Below, in pieces: positions 25,076-34,374 of a stretch of 64,000 nucleotides of DNA. The position numbers and the translations under genes were made by a program. Source of the DNA: CAVTRI01 sp963737075 (GTDB lineage Bacteria; Actinomycetota; Acidimicrobiia; Acidimicrobiales; Palsa-688); assembly GCA_963737075.1 (NCBI GenBank), contig CAVTRI010000002.1, positions 62,001-126,000 of the forward strand, in the 5' to 3' direction. The notes below the pieces were generated by a model. It was not told where the DNA came from. It did no database searches and saw only the letters and a program-made list of their open reading frames with translations. Position 1 is the first letter of the stretch. Each line of letters opens with the position of its first letter.

Positions 25076-28000
25076 TTACGTCCTGGTGAGCGCGAACCGG
25101 GCGGCCGAGAGCTCCGCGCCGTCACCGGCCGGGACGCCGTCGACGTACACCACGCGATTGGTCCGCACCGCGGGAACGGTCGGGCCAGGGACGATCACGC
25201 CGACAAGGTTGAGGGGGTCGGTGGCATTGAGGGTGATCCGCTCCCCGGTGCGGGGCTGGCTGCGCATGCGCGCCAGCTGCTCGACCGCGTGCGGGAGGGC
25301 GTACTGCTCGCCGCCGAAGCCGGCCACGAATCTCCCGCCCCGGATCACGCCCCTGTCCTCCAGGCGGCGCAACGCCCGCTGCAGTTCCCGCCACGGCAGC
25401 CGCAGGCCGTCGCGCACCGCCAGATCCCGGAACACCACGCCCCATCGCTCGAGCAGCTGCTCCGCGGCCGCCTCGGCCAGGTCGTGGCTGTCGACATCCG
25501 ACGGTGCGGCTGGCACCAGCGACCAGCGGCCTGCCGCCGCTGGTGTCGCGGCAACGGCACGCCGCATCCGGGAGAACCGGGGCCGGGCCGGTAGCGAGCG
25601 GCCGTCCGTGCGGCTCCGGATCGCCGCAAAGCCGTCGCACATCACCAGGCCTCGGGCCACGCCGTCCCACAGCGCCCGTTCGACGTCGCTGGGCAACCGC
25701 CGGGTGGCGTCGGCCAGATCCCCAGCAAAGCTCGCCCCCCGCTGCGACAGCACCTCGACCACCTCCGCCGTCGCTCCCACCGCGGGCGGTGCCAGCGCGT
25801 CGGAAGTCCCGCGCGCGGCCGACAGCAGCCACCCGAGGGCGCCACGGTGCACGACGGCGATAGGCGTGGCCTTCGAAGGCGCGGCGGACCCCAGACCGGA
25901 GGAATCGGCGCGTGGTGTCAGGCGAAGCCATGCGACCTCTCCCGTGTGGCAGAGGCCGTCCAGCCACGCCGGGTTGTAGTGGACGAGCCGACGGCCAAGC
26001 AGCTCCGGCTCCCACACGGCGGCGGCCGCCTCGAAGCCCTGCAGCTGCTCCAATACGGCGACCATCCCGCCCTCGCCGTGCAACTGCGTGCCGGGAGCGA
26101 CGTGCTGCCAGCGGAGCAGGAAGCGCATGAAGTCCTGCGCAGTGACCGGCTCGACGCCCTGCCGACGGGAGCGCTTCGAATAGCTGTGCATGCGAGCCAG
26201 CAACCGGCGGGCCACCCACTCGCTTTCAGTTGCTCCGGGCGAATAGTGCCCCTGCATGGCGAACCCCTGCTGCTGCAAGGCGGCCAATGCGTATGCCACA
26301 CGGCCCGTCTGCAAGGTCGTGGCGGAAGACAATGAGGAGACAGTGCTGATCCCGGCCAGCTCCAGATGGCCCCGGACCACCTGCACCACGGCCTCGTCGT
26401 CACCCCCCAGCGCGGCCCGGGCGGAAAGGAGAGCCTCGGTCGCCACCCAAAGGCCGCCAGCCACCACTTGGCCCCGGCCGACCGCCACCAGCTCCGACCA
26501 CAGCGGCGCCCACTCCTCCCGGGGGCGAAGCACAACACTCGAGCACAAGAGGTCGCACAGGTCGTCCGCCGTCTCAGGAGACGGGACGATCTCGGCGTGC
26601 ACCCGCTCGACGGCGTCCGGGTCGAGGGCGCCGATCGCCGACAGGTCCACCGGGATGCCCCGCCGTAGCTGCACTGCGTTGGTGCGCCGGTTTTGGAATT
26701 CCTCGTCGTCCAGGAACGCGTACGGCCGGGCCGTGATGATCTCGTGGGCGAGCAGTGACGGCTCCGTCGTGTCACGGCAGTGGACACGCACCTCGTCCGC
26801 CTCGATGCGCTGCAGCAGGCCGCGGACGCCGTCCACGTCGAGCGCCTCGTGCAGGGTGTCGTCCACGGTTTGGCGAACGAGGACGTGTTCCGGGATCTGG
26901 ACGGGACCGGTGACGTTGTCCTGGCAGGCGGCAGCTTGGGGAAAGACGGCCGCCAACAGGTCGTCAGACTCCATGCGCTGAATGGGCGGGGGGTTGCGCC
27001 GGCCGCCTCGGAAACGCAGCACCATCAACGACCGGTTGAGGTTCCACCGCCAACGGGCCTGGAACATCGGCGAGTCGAGGATGGCGTGCTCCAGCACGTC
27101 GGTCACCGTCTTGCTCGAGAGGTAGCGGGGAACCTCCTCGAGGGGGAAGCTGTGATGCGGTCCGAGCGACAGGACGAGCGCGTCATCGGTGGCGGCCGCC
27201 TGTAGCTCGAAGTTGAACGTACGACACAACTTCTTGCGCAATGCGAGCCCCAACCCGCGGTTGATGCGAGCCCCGAACGGCGTGTGCAAGACCAGCTGCA
27301 TTCCGCCGGTGTCGTCGAAGAACCGCTCCAATACGAGATCCTGCTGGCTGGGCAGCACGCCGAGCACGGCCCTGGCCGCGGCCAGGTAGTCGACGATCAT
27401 GGCTGCGGCGTCGGCGTCGATTCCCGCCCGGTCAACCAGCCAGCGGCGACCACCGTCGGGGTCGCCCACGGCCAGGGAGGCGTCCACATGGCGACGTAGC
27501 TCCGACACCTCCTGCGACAACTCGGCGGTGCGGGCCGGCGCCTCCCCGAGCCAGAACGGCACCGTCGGCGGGGTGTCCCCGGCGTCACGTACCCGCACAA
27601 CGCCCGGCTCGACCTTGCGGATCTGCCAGGAGTGCGTCCCGAGGAGGAAGATGTCGCCGGCCATCGACTCGACCGCCCAGTCCTCGTTGACCGTGCCGAC
27701 CGGCGTGTCGTCGGGCTCCGCGACCACCCGGTAGTCGCCGGTCTCCGGAATCGCGCCTCCTGAGGTGGCCGCCGCCAGACGGGCGCCTTTGCGAGCGCGG
27801 AGCTCCTCGTGCACACGGTCGTGGTGCAGGTACGCACCCCGCCGGCCGCGTCCGGTCTCGATCCCCCCGCTCACCAGGTCGACGAGCTCTTCGAAGCGAG
27901 CCCGCCCCAGCTCCGCGTACGGCGCCGCCCGCCGCACCAGCTGGAAGAGGTCGTCGCTCTTCCACTCCTGCGCCGCGACCTCGGCGACGATCTGCTGGGC

Positions 28001-29257
28001 GGCGATATCGAGCGGTTGTCGAGCAGGCTCGATTGCATCCAGCCGGCCAGCCCTCACCGCGGCCAGCAGCGCCGCGCATTCCACCAGCTCGTCGCGGGTC
28101 ATCGGAAACAACCGGCCCTTCGGCGTACCCGAACGGCTGTGGTTGGACCGGCCGACGCGCTGCAGGAAGGTAGCGATGCTTCGCGGCGAACCAACCTGGC
28201 AGACCAGGTCTACGGGACCGATGTCGATGCCCAACTCCAGCGACGCCGTCGCTACCAGGGCCTTCAGGTCGCCGGCCCGCAACCGGGTCTCAACCCGGAA
28301 GCGCCGCTCCTTGGACAGGCTGCCGTGGTGGGCGGCCACCACCTCGTCGCCGAGCCGTTCGCCCAACTGATGAGCCAGCCGCTCCGCCAGCCGGCGAGTG
28401 TTGACGAACACCAACGTCGTGTGATGCTCGGCGACCAACCCGGCGATGCGGTCCAGCACGTCGCCCCACTGCTCGGAGGAGGCGACGGCCTCCAACTCCC
28501 CTTCTGGCAGCTCCAGCGCGAGATCCATGTCCCGCCGGTGGCCGACGTCGACCACGGCCGGAAGGGCGCGGTCGCCGACCAAGAGCCGTCCGACGACCTC
28601 GATCGGCCGCTGCGTGGCAGAGAGGCCGATGCGGACCGGCCGGGTCTCGCACAGCGCTTCGAGTCGCTCGAGGCTCAGCGCCAGGTGTGCGCCCCGCTTG
28701 TCGCGGGCCACGGCATGGATCTCGTCAACAATCACCGTGTCGACCGTGCGGAGGATCTCGCGGCCGCTGGCCGCGGTCAGCAACAGGTACAGCGACTCGG
28801 GCGTCGTGACCACGAAGCTCGGGGGGCGGCGTCCCATCCGCGCCCGGTCCGCCGGTGGGGTGTCGCCAGTACGTACGGCGACCGTGATGGGGGCCGGCCG
28901 CAACCCCATCTCCGTGGCAACCGCGGCGACCTCCGCCAGGGGGCGCTCGAGGTTTTCCGCGATGTCCACGGCCAGGGCCTTCAACGGTGACACGTACACC
29001 ACCCGGGTCCGCTGCGAGATGTCCTCGCCTGCCTCGTGCGCTCGGTACAGGGTGTCGATGGCAACCAGGAAGCCGGCCAGCGTCTTGCCCGACCCGGTCG
29101 GCGCCGAGATGAGCGTGTCATGACCTAGGGCGATCGTCGCCCAGCCGCGAGCCTGTGGCTCCGTCGGGCCCTCCGCGAATCGCCGGGCGAACCACGCGGC
29201 GACTGCAGGATGAAACTCCGTGAGGGCGGGTACCGCGACGTCGGTCACCTGCGTCAT
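25076..29257 (-). CDS. lhr: Lhr-type large ATP-dependent helicase
   Basis: A protein of about 1393 residues, the size of Lhr-Core plus C-terminal extension. Superfamily 2 motifs are complete: Q-like TEPQARGW, Walker A LISAPTGSGKTLAGFL (about residue 50), DEVH-like VDTVIVDEIHAVARDKRGAHLALSLERL, SAT-type IGLSATQRP, LVFVNTRRLAERLA, ATASLELGIDIGPVDLVCQ and RVGRSNHS. Lhr unwinds RNA-DNA hybrids and is linked to DNA repair. ATG 29257 overlaps a TAAGAT box whose 7-base spacing points to GTG 29248 as the real start. Divergent from an acyl-CoA dehydrogenase. Confidence 0.96.
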   Translation of the reverse strand: MTQVTDVAVPALTEFHPAVAAWFARRFAEGPTEPQARGWATIALGHDTLISAPTGSGKTLAGFLVAIDTLYRAHEAGEDISQRTRVVYVSPLKALAVDIAENLERPLAEVAAVATEMGLRPAPITVAVRTGDTPPADRARMGRRPPSFVVTTPESLYLLLTAASGREILRTVDTVIVDEIHAVARDKRGAHLALSLERLEALCETRPVRIGLSATQRPIEVVGRLLVGDRALPAVVDVGHRRDMDLALELPEGELEAVASSEQWGDVLDRIAGLVAEHHTTLVFVNTRRLAERLAHQLGERLGDEVVAAHHGSLSKERRFRVETRLRAGDLKALVATASLELGIDIGPVDLVCQVGSPRSIATFLQRVGRSNHSRSGTPKGRLFPMTRDELVECAALLAAVRAGRLDAIEPARQPLDIAAQQIVAEVAAQEWKSDDLFQLVRRAAPYAELGRARFEELVDLVSGGIETGRGRRGAYLHHDRVHEELRARKGARLAAATSGGAIPETGDYRVVAEPDDTPVGTVNEDWAVESMAGDIFLLGTHSWQIRKVEPGVVRVRDAGDTPPTVPFWLGEAPARTAELSQEVSELRRHVDASLAVGDPDGGRRWLVDRAGIDADAAAMIVDYLAAARAVLGVLPSQQDLVLERFFDDTGGMQLVLHTPFGARINRGLGLALRKKLCRTFNFELQAAATDDALVLSLGPHHSFPLEEVPRYLSSKTVTDVLEHAILDSPMFQARWRWNLNRSLMVLRFRGGRRNPPPIQRMESDDLLAAVFPQAAACQDNVTGPVQIPEHVLVRQTVDDTLHEALDVDGVRGLLQRIEADEVRVHCRDTTEPSLLAHEIITARPYAFLDDEEFQNRRTNAVQLRRGIPVDLSAIGALDPDAVERVHAEIVPSPETADDLCDLLCSSVVLRPREEWAPLWSELVAVGRGQVVAGGLWVATEALLSARAALGGDDEAVVQVVRGHLELAGISTVSSLSSATTLQTGRVAYALAALQQQGFAMQGHYSPGATESEWVARRLLARMHSYSKRSRRQGVEPVTAQDFMRFLLRWQHVAPGTQLHGEGGMVAVLEQLQGFEAAAAVWEPELLGRRLVHYNPAWLDGLCHTGEVAWLRLTPRADSSGLGSAAPSKATPIAVVHRGALGWLLSAARGTSDALAPPAVGATAEVVEVLSQRGASFAGDLADATRRLPSDVERALWDGVARGLVMCDGFAAIRSRTDGRSLPARPRFSRMRRAVAATPAAAGRWSLVPAAPSDVDSHDLAEAAAEQLLERWGVVFRDLAVRDGLRLPWRELQRALRRLEDRGVIRGGRFVAGFGGEQYALPHAVEQLARMRSQPRTGERITLNATDPLNLVGVIVPGPTVPAVRTNRVVYVDGVPAGDGAELSAARFALTRT

Positions 29258-29261
29258 CTTA
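29256..29261 (-). promoter_or_regulatory. -10 box of lhr (leaderless)
   Basis: TAAGAT on the minus strand lies 7 bases before GTG 29248 and overlaps ATG 29257, favouring the shorter protein. Confidence 0.45.
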
Positions 29262-29339
29262 CCGGTCCGAACGCACGTTCGCAGCCGACGGCCGTCGGCG
29301 GCGCTTTCTGGCGCTCGGCACGAAACCGCGGCCAGCCGC

Positions 29340-29345
29340 CACAAT
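29340..29345 (+). promoter_or_regulatory. -10 box of the acyl-CoA dehydrogenase gene (leaderless)
   Basis: CACAAT lies 7 bases before GTG 29353 and overlaps ATG 29344. Confidence 0.4.
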
Positions 29346-30573
29346 GGTGGACGTGACCGGCGCTGGTAGCGATCTCGAACAATTCCGGAGCGGAGTGCGG
29401 ACGTGGCTCGACGCCAATTGGCGTCCCAACCGGCCGCGCCGGGAATGGCTCGAGCTGGTGGTCGACGCCGGATACGCGGTGCCGACCTGGCCGACCGAAT
29501 GGTACGGCCTCGCCGTCGACAGCGCGCACGGGCGAGCCGTCGCGGAGGAGTTCGCTGCCGTCGGCGCGTCAGGCTCGCACCAGGACGTCCACAATCTCTG
29601 GGCCAACACGCTCCTCACGTTTGGCACAGACGTTCTCAAGCGAGAGCTGATCCGACCCTTGCTGCTCGACCAGGTAGCCATGTGCCTGCTGTACTCGGAG
29701 CCGGGCGCGGGTTCGGATCTCGCCGGTCTGCAGACACGGGCGGATCGCGACGGAGAAGAATTCGTCGTGACAGGCCAGAAAGTGTGGACCTCAGGGGCGG
29801 CGACTGCGGACTACGGCATGCTCGTGGCCCGCACCGACTGGGAGGTACCCAAGCATCGGGGCATCTCATTCTTTTTCCTCCCAATGCGGCAGGAAGCGAT
29901 CGAGGTGCGACCAATCAAGCAGATCACGGGCGAGGCCCATTTCAACGAGGTTTTCATCAACGGCGCCCGGGTCCGGGCCGACCACATGCTCGGAAACCTC
30001 AACGACGGCTGGCGGGTGCTGCAAACCGCCCTTGCCTATGAACGCTCAGTCATGGGCGACATGGCGCGCGGGCCGCGGAAGCTCGACGGAGCAGACGAGG
30101 GCAGGCAGGGCGCGCCATCGCAAGGCCCGGGCGCCGAGGTCGACCTCGGTGCCCTCGCTCGGCGATTCGGTGTGAATCATGATCCGCTCATCCGTCAGGC
30201 GATCGCGCGCGTGCACACGCTGTGGACGGTCAACAGGTGGAACGCCCAGCGAGCCAAGGCGCAGTTGGCCCAAGGGGAGCCGTCCCCGATCCTCTCGCTC
30301 GGCAAGCTGGGGATGTCATGTGTCCTTCACGAGGGTGCGCGCGTGCAGTCGATGATCATCGGCGCGGAGGCAATGCTCGACGGTGCCACACACCGGGACG
30401 GCGACGCCGCCAACTTCCTCGCCCTCAATGCCTACTTCACGTCGATCGGGGGCGGTACCGACCAGATTCAGCGCAACATCATCGGCGAGCGCGTGCTCGG
30501 CCTTCCCAAGGAGCCCGAGATCGACCGCGACGTGCCGTTCCGAGACGTCGCCAAGGCGTCGGTCAGCCGCTGA
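29344..30573 (+). CDS. Acyl-CoA dehydrogenase family protein
   Basis: The 409-residue flavoenzyme shows the usual order: helical N-terminal domain (WLDANWRPNRPRREWLELVVDAGYAVPTWPTEWYG), the FAD-binding signature CLLYSEPGAGSDLAGLQTRA, GQKVWTSGAATADYGMLVARTD, and a C-terminal helical domain ending GGGTDQIQRNIIGERVLGLPKEPE. It oxidises acyl-CoA thioesters, perhaps steroid or branched substrates given the W-P-x-E-x-G N-terminus, but the substrate is not fixed. GTG 29353 is an alternative start supported by the -10 box. Confidence 0.92.
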   Translation: MVDVTGAGSDLEQFRSGVRTWLDANWRPNRPRREWLELVVDAGYAVPTWPTEWYGLAVDSAHGRAVAEEFAAVGASGSHQDVHNLWANTLLTFGTDVLKRELIRPLLLDQVAMCLLYSEPGAGSDLAGLQTRADRDGEEFVVTGQKVWTSGAATADYGMLVARTDWEVPKHRGISFFFLPMRQEAIEVRPIKQITGEAHFNEVFINGARVRADHMLGNLNDGWRVLQTALAYERSVMGDMARGPRKLDGADEGRQGAPSQGPGAEVDLGALARRFGVNHDPLIRQAIARVHTLWTVNRWNAQRAKAQLAQGEPSPILSLGKLGMSCVLHEGARVQSMIIGAEAMLDGATHRDGDAANFLALNAYFTSIGGGTDQIQRNIIGERVLGLPKEPEIDRDVPFRDVAKASVSR

Positions 30574-30598
30574 ACCGTCGCCGCCTCGGCGCTGTGCT

Positions 30599-30651
30599 GG
30601 CGAGCCGCGTCGCTCTCAGGGGGGTGAAGAGAAGAGCGACGGCGGCTCGCC
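30599..30651. terminator. Long hairpin between convergent genes, probable bidirectional terminator
   Basis: The arm 30601-30616 (CGAGCCGCGTCGCTCT) pairs with 30633-30649 with one bulge, and flanking GG/CC extend it to about 18 pairs around a 16-base loop. It starts 26 bases after the acyl-CoA dehydrogenase stop. There is no T-run, as usual for high-GC actinobacterial terminators. The rest of the 303-base gap (30574-30876) contains nothing recognisable. Confidence 0.6.
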
Positions 30652-30876
30652 GGAACAGTGCCGCGGCGCAGGCCGGACGCAAGGGCCCAACCCCGGGCTG
30701 GCCGAGGCTGAGGGTGGGCTCGACGTTCGAACGAACCGCCGTCACTGGTTTTGCTGCCCCCTCCCGGTGTGTATTAGCCAGCGGACAGCATACGCCCACT
30801 CACAGCGACTGTCACCCCCGAGTTCGGGGCCAACCGCCACCCACCGCTGTCGTCCGGGGTCTTCGCCCCCAGGGTC

Positions 30877-31434
30877 TCAGACGGCGGCCCGCTCGGCGGC
30901 CCCCGCCGGCGCGTGACGCACGTCGGCGTCGGAGAGTTCGCGTGTCCACGCCGCGAACTCGAGCAGGATGCCGTCCGGGTCCATGAAGTAGATGGAGCGG
31001 ACGAACACACCCTCGTGCATTTCCCGGCTCACCCCGAACTCGCTGTCGTCGTGGTTGACGAGCTCGCCGACCTGGACGCCTTTGTCGATCAACTTCTTCC
31101 GGTACGCCTCGATGTCCTCGGGGGACACGTCGAAGGCCACATGGTTCATGGACGCGATCGCAGTAACGATGTCCCCCTGACCCGGAAGGGCCGCGGGCGA
31201 GGCGACTCCCACCGCCGGCTGGGGCGCTTTGGGGAACCAGAAGAACGCCAGCGAGTCGCCGTTGCCAATGTCGAAGAAGAAGTGCTGGCCCATCCCCTCC
31301 GGCAGCTCGATGGTCTTGGTGAGGGGCATGCCGAGCACGTTGGTGTAGAAGTCGACCGTGCGCTCCATGTCGCGGCAGACGAGCGCCAAGTGGTTGATCC
31401 CCCGGAGCCGGAACTCGCTGTTCTCCTTGGTCAT
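30877..31434 (-). CDS. VOC family (glyoxalase/dioxygenase) protein
   Basis: The 185-residue protein has two beta-alpha-beta-beta-beta modules: GINHLALVCRDMERTVDFYTNVLGMPLTKTIEL with a metal-ligand His at about residue 15, and MNHVAFDVSPEDIEAYRKKLIDKGVQV with a second His, then YFMDPDGILLEFAAWTREL supplying the Glu. This HHE triad fits glyoxalases and extradiol dioxygenases. ATG 31434 is preceded by a good GGGAGGA Shine-Dalgarno; the longer frame lacks similarity. Transcribed divergently from the thiamine operon. Confidence 0.85.
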   Translation of the reverse strand: MTKENSEFRLRGINHLALVCRDMERTVDFYTNVLGMPLTKTIELPEGMGQHFFFDIGNGDSLAFFWFPKAPQPAVGVASPAALPGQGDIVTAIASMNHVAFDVSPEDIEAYRKKLIDKGVQVGELVNHDDSEFGVSREMHEGVFVRSIYFMDPDGILLEFAAWTRELSDADVRHAPAGAAERAAV

Positions 31435-31526
31435 GGGTCCTCCCTCGCGCGACGTGCACGGCAAGCCTACCCGTCCGATGGCGGCGAGGAACTTTCGGGC
31501 CGCGACGGTCCCCGTTTTTCCCCTGG

Positions 31527-31532
31527 TACCTT
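31527..31532 (+). promoter_or_regulatory. -10 box of the thiamine operon
   Basis: TACCTT in the context GGTACCTTGAAACAAC puts the transcription start near 31539, a few bases before the TPP aptamer begins. Confidence 0.5.
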
Positions 31533-31541
31533 GAAACAACG

Positions 31542-31630
31542 ACACACGGGAGCCCGGTGGGACCGGGCTGAGAGGGGAACTGCGAGTTCCCGACCGTCTA
31601 CCTGATCCGGGTCATGCCGGCGAAGGGAGC
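31542..31630 (+). promoter_or_regulatory. TPP riboswitch (THI element)
   Basis: The conserved aptamer blocks are all present in order: GGGAGCCCGGTGGGACCGGG, CTGAGAGG at 31568, the variable P3 hairpin GGGAACTGCGAGTTCCC, GACCGT, and ACCTGATCCGGGTCATGCCGG with CGAAGGGAG at 31621-31629. Its 3' strand contains the AAGGGAG Shine-Dalgarno of thiE, whose TTG start follows at 31636. Ligand binding should hide the ribosome site, so control is probably translational. Confidence 0.95.
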
Positions 31631-31635
31631 TGGTT

Positions 31636-32253
31636 TTGTTAGGCCGTCTACATGTGATCACCGACAACCGGTTCGGCCGCGACCCGCGCGCCGGTGCCGC
31701 CGCCGCGCTCGACGCCGGCGCCGACGTCATCCAGGTGCGGGTGAAAGGCTGGGCCGACCGTGAGCTTTATCGGCTCGCCAAGGACCTCGTCGCCCGCTGC
31801 ACGGAGGCCGGCGCGGTCTGCGTCATCAACGACCGGGCCGACGTGGCGCTGGCCACCCGGGCGGCCGGGGTCCACGTCGGCGCCGATGACCTGCCGGTGG
31901 CGACCGTCCGCCGTCTGCTGGGCCCCGACGCGCTGGTCGGCGGCACCGCCCGCGACCCCGACACGGCACGGGCCCTCGTGACCGCGGGCGCTTCCTACCT
32001 CGGTGTCGGGCCTTGCTTTTCGACGGCGACAAAAGACGGTCTCCCAGCCGCGATCGGGCCGAGCGGCGTCGCCGCCGTCGCCGAGGCGGTCGACGTTCCA
32101 GTTATCGCCATAGGCGGCATCACCGCCGACCGGGTGCCAGAGCTGCTGGCGGCGGGCGCCCACGGCGTCGCCGTCATCGACGCCGTGGCAGGCGCCAGTG
32201 ACCCCAAAGCTGCCGTCCATGAGCTGCTGGCGGCGCTCACGGTGCCGCGGTGA
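31636..32253 (+). CDS. thiE: Thiamine-phosphate synthase
   Basis: ThiE couples HMP pyrophosphate and thiazole carboxylate phosphate. The 205-residue TIM barrel shows GRLHVITDNRF, VIQVRVKGWADRELYRLAKDL, CVINDRADVALATRAAGVHVGADDLP with the pyrophosphate and Mg ligands, and YLGVGPCFSTATKDG and VIAIGGI near the C-terminus. The TTG start at 31636 follows the riboswitch-embedded Shine-Dalgarno with 6-base spacing. thiO overlaps its stop by 4 bases. Confidence 0.94.
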   Translation: MLGRLHVITDNRFGRDPRAGAAAALDAGADVIQVRVKGWADRELYRLAKDLVARCTEAGAVCVINDRADVALATRAAGVHVGADDLPVATVRRLLGPDALVGGTARDPDTARALVTAGASYLGVGPCFSTATKDGLPAAIGPSGVAAVAEAVDVPVIAIGGITADRVPELLAAGAHGVAVIDAVAGASDPKAAVHELLAALTVPR

Positions 32254-33371
32254 CAGACGTCGTCGTCGTCGGCGCGGGCGTCATCGGGCTCTCGATCGCA
32301 TGGCGGACGGCGGCCGCCGGAGTGAGCGTCACGGTGTGCGATCCGTCCCCGGGGAGCGGGGCGTCATGGGCAGCGGCGGGCATGCTGGCGCCCGTTACCG
32401 AGGCGAGCGTGGCCGAAGCGCCCCTGACTGGCCTCGGTCTGGCGTCGATCCGGCGCTGGCCAGCCTTCGCATCCGCGCTGCAGGACGACAGCGGCGTGGA
32501 CGTCGGGCTCCGCTGCGACGGCACGGTGGCCGTGGCGTTCGACGACGACGACCACCGCGCCCTCGAGGAATTGCTGCGGGTCCATGCTGCGCTGGGACTG
32601 GACAGCGAATGGCTGCCTGCTCGCGACTGCCGGCGGCTCGAACCGCTGCTGAGCCCGCGCATCCGGGGCGGGTTGTTCGTGGCGGGGGACTGGCAGGTCG
32701 ACAACCGGGCCCTCCTTCGAGCACTTACAGCGGCAGCGACGGCCCAAGGGGCCGAGTTGCGTCGGACGCGGGTCGCCCGCTTGCGTGGTGACGACGCCGG
32801 CGTCAGCGGCGTGACACTGGAGGACGGTTCGGTCCAATCCGCGGGGATGGTCGTCGTGGCTGCAGGGGCTAGCAGCGGCTTGCTCGAGGGCATCCCTTCT
32901 GCGGCCCGGCCGCCGGTGCGGCCGGTCAAAGGCGACATACTGCGCCTGCGCGGCGCCGAGAAGGAACCGCTGCTAACCCGCACGGTGAGAGCCGGCGTGC
33001 GCGGCCAGTCGGTGTACCTGGTGCCGCGAGCAGCCGGCGAACTCGTTGTCGGTGCGTCCATGGAGGAAGCCGGTTTCAACTCTGTCGTGCGGACAGGGGC
33101 GGTGTACGAGCTGCTACAGGCGGCGATCGCGGTGGTCCCTGGGGTCGCGGAACTCGAGCTGGCCGAGACCACGGCGCGCCTTCGTCCCGCCACGCCAGAC
33201 AACGGTCCCGTTCTCGGCCCGACACCGGTGCCCGGACTGGTGCTGGCGACTGGCCACCACCGGAACGGTGTGCTGCTCACGCCGGTGACCGCCGATGCGC
33301 TGGCGTCCGTGCTGACGGGTTCGGGACTGCCCGCGGAGGCGGCGGCGTTCACCATCGGACGGTTTCAGTGA
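32250..33371 (+). CDS. thiO: Glycine oxidase ThiO
   Basis: A 373-residue FAD-dependent amine oxidase of the DAO family that makes dehydroglycine, used by ThiG for thiazole formation under aerobic conditions. It has the FAD motif VVVVGAGVIGLSIAWRTAAAG, SGASWAAAGMLAP, GLFVAGDWQVDNRALLRALTAAA, RPVKGDILRLRG and LATGHHRNGVLLTPVTA at the end. GTG 32250 overlaps thiE, and the stop overlaps thiS, each by 4 bases. Confidence 0.93.
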   Translation: MTDVVVVGAGVIGLSIAWRTAAAGVSVTVCDPSPGSGASWAAAGMLAPVTEASVAEAPLTGLGLASIRRWPAFASALQDDSGVDVGLRCDGTVAVAFDDDDHRALEELLRVHAALGLDSEWLPARDCRRLEPLLSPRIRGGLFVAGDWQVDNRALLRALTAAATAQGAELRRTRVARLRGDDAGVSGVTLEDGSVQSAGMVVVAAGASSGLLEGIPSAARPPVRPVKGDILRLRGAEKEPLLTRTVRAGVRGQSVYLVPRAAGELVVGASMEEAGFNSVVRTGAVYELLQAAIAVVPGVAELELAETTARLRPATPDNGPVLGPTPVPGLVLATGHHRNGVLLTPVTADALASVLTGSGLPAEAAAFTIGRFQ

Positions 33372-33598
33372 CCGGGACGTTCGACGGTGGGCCGGTGATC
33401 GAGGTCAGCGTCAACGGCGAGGCCCGACAGGTGGCGTCCGGCGCAACGATCGCCCGACTCGTGGACGACGCAGGCTGCGGTTGGCGGGGCGTCGCGGTGG
33501 CGGTGGACGAGGAGGTCGTTCCGCGCAGCGCGTGGGCAACGACGCCGGTGGCGGCCGGGAGCCGGGTGGAAATTCTGCGGGCGGCGCAAGGAGGTTGA
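33368..33598 (+). CDS. thiS: Sulfur carrier protein ThiS
   Basis: A 76-residue ubiquitin-like carrier whose C-terminal Gly-Gly (AAQGG) is thiocarboxylated to deliver sulfur to ThiG. The fold signature EVSVNGEARQVASGATIARLVDDAG and VAVAVDEEVVPRSAWATTPVAAGSRVEIL matches ThiS. GTG 33368 overlaps thiO by 4 bases. The first ten residues are extra relative to most ThiS proteins, so an internal start (such as GTG at the VIEV segment) is possible. Confidence 0.93.
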   Translation: MTGTFDGGPVIEVSVNGEARQVASGATIARLVDDAGCGWRGVAVAVDEEVVPRSAWATTPVAAGSRVEILRAAQGG

Positions 33599-33603
33599 CG
33601 CAG

Positions 33604-34374
33604 ATGGATGACGGGTTGGAGATCGCTGGCGTGACGTTGACGTCGCGGCTAATCCTCGGAACGGGCGGGACGCCGAGCATGACTGTGCTGGAGGAGGCCA
33701 TCCGGGCGTCGGGAACGGAGATGGTCACCGTGGCGTTGCGGCGGGTGACACCGGGGGTGTCAGGTTCGGTCCTCGACGTGTGTGAGCGGATCGGGGTTCG
33801 TGTGCTCCCCAACACGGCGGGGTGCTTCACAGCGCGGGAGGCGGTTCGTACAGCGCAGGCGGCCCGGGACGCGTTCGAGACCGACTGGATCAAGCTCGAA
33901 GTGATCGCGGACGAACGCACCCTGCTGCCCGACCCCGTCGAACTACTCGACGCGGCCGAACAGCTCGTGGCAATGGGGTTGGTCGTCCTCCCCTACACCA
34001 ACGACGACCCGGTGCTCGCCACCCGGCTCGTCGGGGTGGGCTGCGCGGCGGTGATGCCGCTTGGCGCTCCCATAGGCAGCGGGATGGGCATCCGAAACCC
34101 ATACAACCTGGCGATTATCCGGGAGCAGGTGGAGGTCCCGGTCATCCTCGACGCTGGCGTGGGGACGGCTTCCGATGCGGCGATGGCCATGGAGCTGGGC
34201 TGCGACGGGGTGCTGGTCGCGTCCGCGGTCACCCGGGCCCGGCATCCAGCTCGTATGGCTTCGGCGATTGCATTGGCCGTGCAGGCGGGGCGGCTCGCGC
34301 ACCAGGCGGGGCGCATTCCCCGCCGGTTGTACGCCGAGGCCAGCACCCCCATGGAGGGGCGGCCGGACCTGTGA
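33604..34374 (+). CDS. thiG: Thiazole synthase
   Basis: ThiG builds the thiazole phosphate from DXP, dehydroglycine and ThiS thiocarboxylate. The 256-residue TIM barrel shows IAGVTLTSRLILGTGGTPSM, the Schiff-base Lys in DWIKLEVIADERTLLPD (about residue 98), PYTNDDPVLATRLVGVGCAAVMPLGAPIGSG and VEVPVILDAGVGTASDAAMAMELGCDGVLV. ATG 33604 has an AAGGAGG Shine-Dalgarno at about 33588, the only gene of the operon not overlapping its upstream neighbour. Confidence 0.96.
   Translation: MDDGLEIAGVTLTSRLILGTGGTPSMTVLEEAIRASGTEMVTVALRRVTPGVSGSVLDVCERIGVRVLPNTAGCFTAREAVRTAQAARDAFETDWIKLEVIADERTLLPDPVELLDAAEQLVAMGLVVLPYTNDDPVLATRLVGVGCAAVMPLGAPIGSGMGIRNPYNLAIIREQVEVPVILDAGVGTASDAAMAMELGCDGVLVASAVTRARHPARMASAIALAVQAGRLAHQAGRIPRRLYAEASTPMEGRPDL

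Noticed and set aside
26780..29123. Long open frames on the strand opposite lhr
   Set aside because: High-GC antisense shadows: codon bias and protein similarity belong to lhr on the minus strand.
30574..30876. Small ORFs in the gap after the acyl-CoA dehydrogenase
   Set aside because: No start signal, no similarity, and the best structure in the gap is a terminator-like hairpin.
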